From Xiphias gladius (Eukaryota > Chordata > Actinopteri > Istiophoriformes > Xiphiidae): DNA of 64,000 nt. The notes beneath the pieces were generated by a model. That model had not been told where the DNA came from and did not search any database. It was given only the letters and a program-made list of their open reading frames with translations. Shown in pieces: positions 37,595 through 49,771 of this stretch. The stretch covers positions 15,308,546 to 15,372,545 of the forward strand of contig NC_053400.1 of the NCBI RefSeq assembly GCF_016859285.1, given 5' to 3'. The translations under genes were made by a program, and so were the position numbers. The number at the start of each line of letters is the position of its first letter. Position 1 is the first letter of the stretch.

Positions 37595-39172
37595 TTAAAG
37601 CGAGACTATGTAACTTTTAAATGTACAAAAGATAAATTCTTTCTCCTGAAAAACAAATGTTAGATTTCCAAGCAATATAAATGTATGCACAAACTCACTG
37701 TTACTTTCATTTGGCCCACTAAAGCCTTCTTTTTGGCTGGACCGCAACAGCGGCGCCAGCCCTTTAAACGCAAATGTTCGTGACTGACTGAGTGCGTGAG
37801 TGAGTGATAAAGTTACATCATTGGCCGTGGCTCTTTAAAATTAATTGGCGCCAACGGTTTCTATTGCGTCATCAGGGAGGCATTTACGTGCAGGGCTGCC
37901 AACTTAGTTCCTTTGTTGCTAGATTGACAGACCTCTCAGACCCCTTTAGCAACTTTTCTTCACAAAAGCACCTGGTGAAAAATCTAGCGACTTTTTGGAC
38001 AAATCGTAGCTACTTTGCGTAGAAGAGAGGCGCCAGTATTGCCCTGTGAGCGCGAGGTCCGGCTTTCTCTACGTAGGCACACCTCTCTATGTGTCTCATT
38101 CAATTGACCGCACAGCAGCTGCAACAGACATGAATAAGCTTCTAACTTTGTCTCTGAGTGATCATTTTACAAGTAAATGTAGCCGAAGTCACAGTACAGC
38201 CGTTGTCTTTAACTTCTGTGTATGATGATTTTTTCACACAACATCACAGTTATAAAATCGTGATTTTAACAGTGCAGAGCAGTAGCTTGGAAATGGCTGG
38301 GAAGTGACTGGTTGAGTCAGACCAGATGTGCTGGCTGAGAGATACTGTCATATGTGTCCCCAAGAAACAAGGTGTAAACAGGTTCTGACGTCAAAACAAA
38401 GATGCCAGTGACACACTCCATAGCAGTGTGTTGTCATAGGGAGTTACTTCATAGTTTGCCACCATAAAACATAAAAAGAACAGAAAGGAAGGCGAAAACA
38501 ACAAACATGTCAGACGAAATGGAAGAGCCACCGCCAAACGGTGCGCTGAGTGTTAAAAATAAGAAGAAAAGAGTACGATCGGCAGAGGGTCAACAGGCTG
38601 AAAAAGAAAGTGACAAACAGCGGCACAAGACATGAAATGACCATTGGTCCAACAATAACATGATGAAAAGAAGCAAAGCAAAAGCTGGGTTTTCGAAAAG
38701 ACTCAGAGATGGCATCTGCCTTACTCAACCGGTAATGTAACATTACTATGCATTGGTTACTCTGTTGAAGTGGCAGTTTGGTGTGGGAATTGCATTTTTC
38801 TGTCATTGCTGTTTACCAGACATCAATGACAATTTGTAACTTAGCATGTTATCGGCTAAGCTACATAATAGCAGCCACTAGACTGTATTTTCCACTGTGT
38901 GTGTGAAGATAATGTGGATCGTAATGATAGTGGAACATATTCCCATGTTGGGCAACTCACTGACTGCTGTGGCCGTGGCTTCAGTTGTCACCCCTGCTGA
39001 GGAAAGACCCATCCCTGTTGCTAGTCACTCAGTCAGTGTTAAGCTAGCTCCTAGCAACTTTTAGCACACAACTGCTTTCGGTTCAGACGCATCAGCGTCC
39101 TTTAATTACCACTTTTGGAAGCAGACGCCGCTGTTGCGATTGCTCAGCTAAAGTTATAGAGTTTCGCTTTAA
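37595..39172. mobile_element. Non-autonomous hAT-like element, 1.58 kb, recognisable ends
   Basis: Left end TTAAAGCGAGACTATGTAAC; right end GTTATAGAGTTTCGCTTTAA, its inverted repeat with few mismatches. Subterminal copies of CGCAACAGCGGCG are also inverted (near 37,745 and 39,135). Both sides carry AAGTAAAG, an 8-bp target-site duplication typical of hAT elements. The interior encodes no transposase. It holds a decayed short coding stretch near 38,508-38,730. Confidence 0.82.
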
Positions 39173-39221
39173 AGTAAAGAAAAATATCCTCGCAAAAGTT
39201 ACTTAAATATCTTTGGAATAG

Positions 39222-39375
39222 ATTTTTTTTTTTTAAAGTGGCTGGATGTCCATAAAACACCGTGACAAAAAAATGGGTGGGGAACAACTTGCAGAAAAGT
39301 TCCCTGGCAGGGATCGAACCAGGGACATTGTGGTCCATGATTGGCACGTTAACCTGTAGGCCACGAGGGTGCCCC
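39222..39375 (-). mobile_element. tRNA-derived SINE with A-rich tail
   Basis: Minus strand: GGGGCACCCTCGTGGCCTACAGG holds an A-box-like stretch; TGGTTCGATCCC is a canonical B box. The tRNA-like head runs into CTGCAAGTTGTTCCCCACCC, similar to a tail seen on fish SINEs, and ends in a poly(A) run. The head has lost much of the tRNA fold, so it is a retroposon, not a tRNA gene. Confidence 0.8.
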
Positions 39376-39439
39376 AGTTTGTCCAGTTTCAACTGGTTTA
39401 AGCAAAGTACTGTTGTGTGTATGGTTATGTGTGTATGTG

Positions 39440-39690
39440 TTTTTGTTTACTCTTTGGGACCTTTTCCAGTGTAAACACCAACCTTGTCAGGACCAGTAGT
39501 CCTCATGGGGACCAAAGCCCGGTCCTAATGAGGCAAAATGTATTTTCTGAAGTCCTGGTTAAGGTTAGGGTTAGGCATGAATTGGTTATGGTTAAGTTTA
39601 GGGTTGGGGTTTGGTTCAGGCTGTCCACAATGAATGGAAGTCATTGCAATGTCCTAACAAGAATAGCTGTGCAAATCTGTGTGTGTGCGA
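39440..39690. repeat. Dispersed repeat with GGTTAGGGTTAGG, second copy
   Basis: CAGGACCAGTAGTCCTCATGGGGACCAAAGCCCGGTCCTAATGAGG, then GGTTAAGGTTAGGGTTAGGCATG and AATGGAAGTCATTGCAATGTCCT. Same family as 27,620. Confidence 0.65.
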
Positions 39691-39779
39691 GACAGGTGAC
39701 CAGAGTGTGGACAAAAGAAGGTTCAGTGGCCAAGTGGGAGCTCTTTTCTTCCCTTCTTGTTGTCCTCTTCCCAGCAGTC

Positions 39780-39816
39780 TCTCTGTCTCTCACTCTCTTT
39801 CTCTCTGTCTCTCTCA

Positions 39817-39867
<51 letters not shown>

Positions 39868-39890
39868 ACACAGAGACAGAGACAGACACT
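39780..39890. repeat. (TC)n-(CA)n compound microsatellite
   Basis: CT-rich run passing into about 46 bp of CA, then GACA units. Confidence 0.95.
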
Positions 39891-41301
39891 GACATGCATG
39901 CTTACACACATGAACACTATGACACACATATACATTCAAACAAATCTGTGAGAGGGGAGGAGAGGAGCGTATGAATGGACAGATTAATCAGATTATAGAA
40001 GAGACACACTTAAACAGCCTGTTCTCTGGATTAGATATGGTCCTGCCTACTCCCTGTCAGAATAAAAAATGTGTGTGAGGAGAGAGAAATGGGGGGAGTA
40101 AGAGACAATATATTTTCATTATATATATATCCAACATGCATACTTCCACTTTGTGTATTTCGGGAATTTGCTTACTTTTTATATTGTTTTTCTATTGTCA
40201 TTGTTGTTGTCAGTGTTACGCTATAATGGGAACCATAAATCCTGTATTATATGTGAATATCGTATGATGGTACAACGTAAAAAGTGAACAAGATGGAAAC
40301 AAAATGTTCAGTGCTACAGTTCCATGTGAAAGACAATGGAAAACAAACCCATGTGGATATGTGACTGATCTCACATACATTCCCCTATATACTTTACCAT
40401 GAAGAAGTTTCGATTTCCCCCTCAGAAGTTCAAAGAGTACTGTTCTTTATGTGCAGCAGGGCAGCATATGGCAGCCACTGACCAGGGCTTTGTCTGACTA
40501 TTGACACCAGAGAGATGCAGAGAGGGAGGATGCGAGTGTGTGTGACTGTTCGGGGGCCGGAGGACAGCCTAACAGCAACAAAGGACCAGCTTTAAGCCTG
40601 TCTCCTGTGATTTTCCAACTCAGCGAAAAGCTATTGTGGCCTTGAAAAAAAGTTAAATTAAAAAGCTTAGCATGGTATGTGCTAACAACTGCCTGCCGCT
40701 TGTGTAATACAAACAAATAGCCTACTTTTTGAGCAGTCACAGTTGCAGTTTTTGGAAGGGCAACTGTCCCTCGGTCGACAACCACTCTGCAGGTCACTGC
40801 TACAATCTGTTGCTCTGTAAAGTCAGTTGAAATACGGAGGATACTTCACTTACACATACTGTGTATCAATATATGAATGAATAAATGAACTTAACGAGAC
40901 TTTTTCTTATTTCCCCTCATCATTTGACTCTAACTTCAGTCCGAAAGGCCATGACCCGTGTATTCATGTGCATGTTTGTGTGTGTGTGAGAGTGAGTGTG
41001 TGCTCATGTGCTCCATTTTGACACTTAATACAGTTTTTCCTCTGTAATTGTATTAAATTTCTGTTCATCTGTCATCCCATTTCACTGTCTTGTGTGTGTG
41101 TGTGGGTTTTTATGAGACTGCGAACCAGATGAGCTTCTTTGATGACTACTTCTACACTCCCAGTGGTCGCTAAATGACCCACACACACACAGAAACACAC
41201 ACAGTCATACACGTATACTAGTCAAGCAGGGGCAACTGGGACTAAATCCAGACTGGTGGTTTCTCTCTCCAGCTATAAATACCCCTCTGCTTAAAACAAG
41301 A

Positions 41302-41302
<1 letters not shown>

Positions 41303-41352
<50 letters not shown>

Positions 41353-41469
41353 CAGTGATACTCATGTAGAGAGGCTTATAGAAAAAAAACACAAACACAT
41401 CCAGACACAGACTAATATAAATACACACATATGCAGCCATGCACATATGGACACACACTCTCTTCCTAC

Positions 41470-41530
<61 letters not shown>
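41303..41530. repeat. Two (CA)n runs with a (TC)n run between
   Basis: CA from 41,303 to 41,348, then TC (41,473-41,500) passing into CA to 41,530. Confidence 0.95.
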
Positions 41531-41532
<2 letters not shown>

Positions 41533-42059
41533 ACACACACCCACTCACACACAAATACTCACACACAAAGAGATGGCTCTGGCCTCAGAGAAGGCTAGCG
41601 AAGCGGCCTATGATTATGGGGTGTGTCTTTGTCTCATTTAGTGGTTCCACAAGGAGACAGTCTTCTGCTGCGTCAGACAAACTTACTCACACACACACAT
41701 ATGCAAATACCAACACACTATCACTTAGCGACAACAAAGCCATCGCCATGAATGTGTTAGATTGCCCTTTGGAGGATCTGGACTTGTAAAAATAGCTGTA
41801 TATTAGACCATTTCTTTGCAAATGTTTTGCTTCGCCATCTTCTGAGATGATGCAAACTTCACTCCGTCATTCCCTAAATATAGCTAAAGCATTGGCTGTG
41901 CACACTAGTTATGAACTCTTATTACTATAAGATGAAGGCGCTGCCAGTATCACAACACAGCAGGAAGTTGTGCCAGTTTATTTTTCATAATCAGCCTATT
42001 CTTTCCAGCGTGTGTGTGATATAAAAAAAAAATAAATAAAATCACTCAACACCATTTGC

Positions 42060-43793
42060 TCTATATTTCATTCCTCTTTATTTTGGAAAAATATTGCGCT
42101 GTTTTCCAGTAATAAACATGACAGGCTCTGTACATACGACTTTTCTCTTAAATACAACACAGTCACAGTGGTCTCAAGTGCCTAACACATACATGCATAC
42201 ATACATACTTACATACATACATTATCTGCCAAATAAAAACAATCCAACTTAAATTATGACAGGTTTAACAAAAAACATCCCAACAAAATGGAACACAAAT
42301 AATTACATCATTAAATTAAAAGAATACATCTTTCTTTAGATAAGAAATAAAATAAAAACAAATGATCCTAACCAATGGCAGGCAGGGTGATGATGTCCTT
42401 CGACTGGCTAATAGTGGAAGACTGGGAGTGAAGGGAGCGGGAGTGGGCAGTGCATACATCTGACACCACATAAAGACATCACCTCTTCTGTACACACACA
42501 CTCATACACAAACACCTCCATAGTGCAATGAGGTCTTGGCAGTTAAGACTAGTCCATTATAGCTCGGCTCACTTGGAAACACGACAGCATCAGACAATTT
42601 TTTTTACCAAGACAAATGTATTAGTTTTGAGTTGCTGAAAGATTAATTCTCCCGATTCAAGGGAATTTATTGTAATTGAATAAGCAGCAAATTAAATTGA
42701 TACGGAACAACAGAAACACAGATTAAGTCATATTAAACTTCATTTTTGTTTTGTCTGATTTGTTTGACTTTCTTTCCCATTGTTTGTCCTCTAATGCTGA
42801 CGTTGTTTCCTGAGTTGCCCTGCCCAAAACATTGCCCTGTGTATCACAACCTTTAGTGGTCAGAGGCCAGTATGGCCCAACAGGATCCACGTTGGATCGA
42901 TCTGCAGTCACTACTGGAATCTTCAGTTCTCTATTTTCTGCTGAGAACCAGCTCAGCCAACACCGTCTCTGTCAGTGCTGCAGAGTTAAAGATGTATAGC
43001 TGGTGTAGAAGTCCCACTGTTTTCATTTTTTTATTTCTGTCAGGAAAACTCTTGATTGAGATTTTTTGAATGATTTCTTAGCAGCTGCAGTTCTAACGCA
43101 CTTCTGACATTGCTACAACTCCACACTCTACTCTGCAGCACTGCACAGAACATGAACTGTCCAATATCCATGACAGCTTTTACACTGCATTGTAAAACCA
43201 CAGCATATAACAGTACTACAACAGTACTTCAAAAGTTCTCAGTACTCCAAAGGTACTACACTGTTCATTCAATCAGTACTCTACGGTACTACAATATCAT
43301 CGGTCAACGTCAAAGTCAATACTCCACTGTTCATCAGGAGAGAAGAGTTCATCCTGGTATGAGCAGTAAATCATCCAGAACTGCAACGGGCATCAATTGA
43401 GCTCTTCATCAGTTCTCCAGTAGTTGTCATTTGACTGCATGAGTACTTGTTCAGCACTGTTTCTGTACAAAATTTGTACAATCCCTAGCACTGTCTTTTG
43501 GCACTTCATCCATAGCACTGAGTCAGCATTAGACCTACATCCATCGAGGGTCAAAAATGTTCACTATTCACCCGTAGTACTACAGAAGTACTAAGTCCTC
43601 GCTAAGTCGGTACTGACTCTGTACTGGCTCAGCAGCACCTTGGCTCAAAGTCCTCCGGTAAATCCCAGGGAACAGCAGCAAACAGCAGGAGTACAACCTC
43701 CTGGAGACGAGCTGAGCTCTACTGCTCAGGGCTGGTGTGTGTGGACCACCATCAACCAGAGGAAACTGATCCGATCAGTCGTCAGCACTGGTA
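42060..43793 (-). other. Probable 3'UTR of the Delta gene
   Basis: Downstream of the stop no further coding is evident until an AATAAA on the minus strand (42077-42082), about 1.7 kb away. The segment contains a (CATA)n tract near 42,187-42,222 and a dense cluster of GTACT motifs at 43,205-43,630. The end point is inferred from the poly(A) signal alone. Confidence 0.5.
42077..42082 (-). terminator. Candidate poly(A) signal of the Delta gene
   Basis: AATAAA on the minus strand (TTTATT on the plus strand), about 1.7 kb after the stop codon. Cleavage would fall near 42,060. Other signals could be used. Confidence 0.45.
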
Positions 43794-46700
43794 TCATACC
43801 TGTAATACGGAAAGAAAAACATGAGTTTAGTGTGTTTTTACAGACAGTGTCAGTGCCGAGGGAGTTACATTTATTTTATGTTTTTGTCAGGTAGATAAAT
43901 CTTTTTTTGTGAACTCACCTCTGTGGCGATGATACATTCATCTTTCTGGTCCGATATGACGTAAACGGACTGGTATTTGGTGTCGGTGGTACACTGGTAC
44001 CTGCTGTCACTGGGACATTGGTATTCAACATCACTGGTTGACTGGTATTTGATGTCACTGGTTGACTGGTATTTAAGATCACTTGTGGCGTGATAGTTGA
44101 GATTGCTGGATGACTGATACTTTGCTTCGCTGCAGCTTGGCGACTCTTCCACATGTTTCTTTTCTGATGCATCACTGTGGGACAAAGAATGATAAACATA
44201 TTCAGAAATGCCATCCTTCAAACGACAAATGCTAAAGCCTCTAGATGTAGATATTTCCATTGCATTTAGGATGATATGTGTAAATTTTAATACTTGCATT
44301 TTTAACAAGCTTAGTTTAAGGCATTTGTGATATAAATTTTCCAAGCAGTGTACCTATGTAAGTGTACATTTTGACAGCTGTGTACCTGTTTTGTCTCTTC
44401 CTGTATGTTTCCTCTGAGTCAAACTCATCCAGCATTTCACATTTGACCTCTGGCTCATCGTGCTCCTCTTCTTTACACAGCAACATCTCCTCAGGCCGAA
44501 GCTCGTGGACCAGGTTGTACTCCACACTGGGATAGCGAGTCTTAAAGCCGTTCTTCTCTGATCCGTTGAGCCCGCTGATTCCACTAAGACCACCCAGTGA
44601 CCCAGCGAGATCTGAATGGTAATCTGCCTTCTTGTTGGTGTTTTTGATTGACGTTGTCATCATCGCGCCGAGTTCCTTGTCACTGCGGAGACAATTGTTG
44701 GTGGTCGTCAGGTTGTTCATGGTCTCCTGGCTGTCACTGTGGACACTGTCACTCTGGTGACTTTGCCGCTCTTGTAATTTGACCCGGATGTAGACCACCA
44801 GCACTGAGCAGCCGATCAGGATCACAAGAACGAGGAAGATACCGGCACACACGGCTGTCCATGGGAATCCGCTATCGTCACCCTCGTCATCTTCAACATT
44901 TCCACTCTCTGAGGAAGAATATCGACGATCCGGCCCATCCACCACCGGCTGACGCCTGGGAACCTCTGGTAAGAGGAACTGGCAGTTGTGACCGCCATAG
45001 CCAGGCACACAGGCGCACACGTAACGGCCGCCACGCTCGTGGCAGGTGGCTCCATTGTGGCAGGGGTTGTGATAGCAGCGGGAGATGGGGGAGCTGCAGT
45101 TTTTGCCGGTATAGCCTGCAGGGGAAGCAAAGTTTAAGAGTCTAGAACAAAACTAATATTAAACCACATAAAAAACGAACACCGTAAACATAATCTCACA
45201 AGAGAGAACTGTGTAGAGCTGTCATACCTGGAGGGCAGTTACAGGTGTAGCCATTCAATCCCTCCTGACACGTCCCTCCATTCTGACATGGGAAGGACAG
45301 ACAGTATCCAGAAATACTGCTGCTGTCCTCACAGTTAGGACCAGAAAATCCCTCAGGACACTGACAGAGGTAGGAGTTCACCAGATCCACACATTCTGCA
45401 TCTTCAGAGGGGAGAGGGATTGAGGGAGAGAGTGAGGGTTAGTCCCCAGATACCTTACTTGGTTCAGGTTTAATTGTAGATGAAGGTAAATGTAAAAACA
45501 CAGAGGACAACGTACCATTTAAACAGGGATTGGAGGAGCAGTGGTCAATTTTCTTCTCGCAGTTGAAGCCAGCGTATCCCACTGGGCACTGACAGAAGTA
45601 GCCACCTTCAGGGTTATCGACACAGCGTCCGCCATTGAAGCAAGGCCCATCTGCACAGGTGTTGGCGTTCAACTCACAGTTGTTGCCGTAGAAACCAGGT
45701 GGGCAGGTGCATTTGTAGCCATTGTCATTATCCTATATTGGAAAGAATTTAAACAGTGGTTACACAGAAGCTTGTTGCCATTGCACTGTGTTTTTTTAAT
45801 CAACACATCACTTCTCTCTCACTCTTCCTCTCACTTGTTACTCACAGTGCAGCTGCCTCCGTTACGACAGGGGTTTCCAGAACATTCGTTGACCTGAACC
45901 TCGCAGCTGGCACCTGTGTATCCAGGTAGACAGGAGCAAGTGTAGCTGCCCTGGCCAGTGTTGGTACAGGTGGCTCCATTAAGGCAGGGCTTATGGTGCG
46001 TGCAGTAGTTCAGATCTGGAAACATCAACAATAAACAAGCATTTATAAACAACATAGTTTTAATATAAAACTACGAGGGCAAACTGAGTCCCAGGGGGTC
46101 CCCACGAAGTAGTAAATCTCTCAGTAAACTCACCCTGGTTGCAGAAGAGCCCGCCCCATCCCTCCTGGCAGTTACATTGCCACGGCTGTTGGCAGGTGCC
46201 ATGGAGGCAGCCCGGGTAACGGATACAGTCATCACAGTAACGCCCACTGAAGCCCACACGACACCTGGGAACACAACATTCATTAAATACTGTTGATAAC
46301 AAAAACAAGGAAAACAATGATCAGGAAAAAAAGGTTTTGCTGAATAAAAATATGACATTGATCTATTTATGATCCATCCCAGATATTAAAAAAAGAATTT
46401 CCGTGGTTTCTGGACTTACTTGCACTCTCCTGGTTTATCACAGAAACCATGTTTTTCATCACAGCCAGGAAGACAGATTGCTGCAGAGAGGAAACAAATG
46501 GTGACAGGTGAATTATGGGAAATCCATTGTTGGAAACATGTGTTTGCCCTCCATCAGTATCCCATTCACACAGGGCGTTTTCAAACTGTTGCCTGCCTGT
46601 CTGGTGGGTGCCCTGGCCTTCTTATCTGTTTGTCTGCTTTTCAGCCTGCCTGGTTGCATTCTTGTCTGTCCAGTTTTGTTTACCTGCCCACCTGTCTGTC

Positions 46701-49700
46701 TGTCGGTCTGTCTGTCTACAGTCTCTTTCATTCCCTCCTTCTAGTTTTACCCTGTCACAGAGGCTTAATAAACAATGTTTAGTGGTTCAAATCACTCTGG
46801 ACCAGACTTAGCTGCCAAAGTGGAAAAGGATATAATCATCTTTAATACTGCAAAAGTTGATAAATTAAGTTGATGATAAAGCCCCTCAGCTTTATCATCC
46901 AACATGAGGCTAAGACATCTTTGGTCACCAACGGAGGGAACCAGCCAACAAGCCCTCTCCTTTAACATGGTTGTTCCCCAACACAAAAGCGTCCCACACA
47001 AAGCCTCCTTTCTACCCTTGACTGTGGGTCAGAAGTCCCTTTTCTCACCCTTGGCCCCTCTCCTCTGCCCCCCCCCGATCCTCCTCTTCTCCCTTCCTCT
47101 TCCATCCACCTATCCCCTCTCTTCTCCTTGTCTCTTCTTGCTCTCCTTTCCCTCCTCCGCTCCTCCCGTCTCTCCTCACTACCCTCCTCCTCCCCCAGGG
47201 CCAGCTGGTCTGTGTGGAGCTAACCACCAGACAGCTGCTCCATTGTCTCCTCTCACCGAGCAGCTGCCCCCTCCACAACAATACACAACCCTGCTTGGCC
47301 AATCACCAGCCCGAACCGCAACAATACAGGACCCCCACTTGGCCAATCGGGGAGGAGGTTTGGGGCGAGGAGGCCCCAGTGGTCTAATGGAAGGCACGCG
47401 GCGTGTGAATTACTGAGGAGCCAGTGCGGCTCATTAGAATGGAGGCCTCTGGTGCTATGGGATAACTAACTGACGCCTGTTGCACACGGGCCCCGCATCA
47501 GGAGGTGGAAAAAGTCCCTAAACAATAATGATAGACAAGTGACTGTTGGGGAAATTAACTCTGAAAATTAGTTTTAGAAACTTTTAGAAATTCAGAACAC
47601 TCAAACTATTTGTATGATCAATGTTAATTTAAGCCTCTTTACAGTTTTTAGAGTAAAATAATGAAATAATGCTTTTTTTAAGCTCGTGGTCATTCCACTT
47701 TAAGCCAAAACTAATGTAAAGCATGCATTATTACTCCTCATGTATTGAGGCAGAAATTTTGGGGTCAGACGCTCTATGTAAACATAGGCACCTACTATCA
47801 ATGACTGTGCTGCTCTTTCTATCCCACAAGCTGGGATAGAACTAGTCCAATCCTACTGAGGTAAAGTATTGTTGTCTCTTTTTCTATTATCCCCTGTTTA
47901 TGGCCTTTCCACTGGTTCAATGTTCAAGCACCTGAAAGCTAGTGTTAGTTTAAAAATCAAACCCACTTACGTTCAGTGCAGTACTGTCCCTTCCAGCCAG
48001 AGTTGCAGATGATCTCTCCACGCTCACCACAGGTAAAGTGCCCGAAGGCATCGTCTCGTGGCCGACAGAAGACAGAGCAGCCGTCGCCATAGTAGTGCTC
48101 ATCACACAGGAAGCGATAAGAGTAACGCAGCTCCGTCCTGCTGGCTGTCTGCATGTCCTTGGACCATTCTTCTCCCACAGTGAGGTGACGCTGAGTGGTG
48201 ATCCTGCTGATCAGATGCTCTGGGTTGTCTGCACAAGTGAATGATGCAGCTTGTTATTGTTCATGTGTTATTACTGTTGGTATTATGATTGAATGCTAAA
48301 CAGCATGATATTCTGCTGAACAGTCACCAGTTTGGTGCGCGGGTTTTTTTTGAGAGGCACCCTGTCATTGCCATAAATTATCAGTTATATTCCCTTTGTT
48401 TGCAACAAATTTCAGATCTTTGAACATTTTTCTAATTGACACTTCTTTGCTTGCTCTTCTATAAAAAGACAGCCACATGCATTATTATTTTTGACCATGA
48501 GGCTGCCACACTGCCAAAAATAAAGGGTTTTTATGGTTCTAAGACAGTAAAGTGGTGGATGCTGCTGACTGAATTAAAACAATGTTTTAGTTGTGGACTG
48601 CGCACTCTCATTTTTCCAAAAAAAAATGGAACGGTTACACAATAAAACTTTGGTGTCCACCACAAATGCATAAACACACTCCCATGCTGCTAGTTAGTCA
48701 TCATTACTGCAGTGATAAGAGCAGGACATAAAGATAACAGCGCAGGGCCAAATCACAACTGGGACGTGCAAAAACTATGTGCGGTGTTTTACCCGTGTGA
48801 TGTTAAAGAAACCTGGTAGCATAAAAAATAAAGACTGTCTTGGAATTAAGGTACTTATCATCATGCACCTCAAGTTGATCTCCATGAGAAAATCAGAAAA
48901 TTTGCCATTATATACACAAAACTAAGTTTTATGCCAGGAAGTGCCAGGAAGTGACTGTAGTTTTTATCAGTTGAAAATATGATGTACATTTTAAGTTTAA
49001 TATGAAGGAATATTAGCCCTTTTTCTACATTGGGGAAACGAAACATGATCGGGAGTCAACACAACAAAGTGTAGAGATAATTTAACATGTCATCTATTTT
49101 TAAAGGAGATCTATGTGTAGAAAATAGATGAATATAAGTAGCGCCTAATTAACTGTCAGCAAAACACCTTAAAAGATGAAGAAAAAAAAATATATATATA
49201 TATCAGACTTAGTGTATCCTACTTAGCACTAATGACTGAGCACTAAGTGAAAAAGGTGCTACTGAAAGAAAACAAGGCCACTATTAGCCTTCTGGCCTGT
49301 CTTTGAGTTACACTGCTGCCTTCTCTGGCTGCCACCCACCTGTTGTCAGGTCGTCCAGGGAGTCAGTGTGCAGAGCTTCAATGATCAGTGAAAACGTCCC
49401 CTGAGGAGAGACAGAGAGAGTCAACAGCTGCTCGGCCTGGAGGCCTCACTCCCTCCCCAGAGCAGCAGAGGGCCATTAGGAGGCCTACCAATAAACTTCA
49501 CGGCCTAATTCCCGTGTTGATTAGGGGCCTAATAAGGGCTACTACCTGCTCCCTTTTCACACCCCTGCTACTATCACACTCTGACACCGCCGTAAAACCA
49601 AACGAGACGGAATTTCACGCTGCGCTGCCAATGATGTGCCAACTGAGAGGATGTTAGATTTCCCACCACGCCTGGTCGGAGGAGAGAAGCGTTTGGTGAA

Positions 49701-49713
49701 AACACTCCCCCCT

Positions 49714-49771
<58 letters not shown>

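Larger units (their letters stand above)
19533..42059. other. 22-kb gene desert between mis12 and the Delta gene
   Basis: No exon of a recognisable family on either strand. Contains mis12 3' flank, several transposon-derived elements, microsatellites and unique AT-rich sequence. Stretches such as 36,580-36,760, 40,430-40,620 and 41,570-41,960 are complex, low in repeats, and could hold distal Delta regulatory DNA, but nothing here proves it. Confidence 0.6.

Noticed and set aside
39290-39375. tRNA gene on the minus strand
   Set aside because: The B box is good but the acceptor and D arms do not pair, and the sequence continues into a SINE tail with poly(A).
39540-39620. Interstitial telomere repeat (GGTTAGGGTTAGG)
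   Set aside because: Only about two imperfect units, and the same motif occurs in a second copy of the dispersed repeat at 27,740; it belongs to that repeat.
46420-47416. Open frames on the plus strand in Delta intron 4
   Set aside because: They run through pyrimidine-rich low-complexity DNA and antisense to intron sequence; no homology signal.
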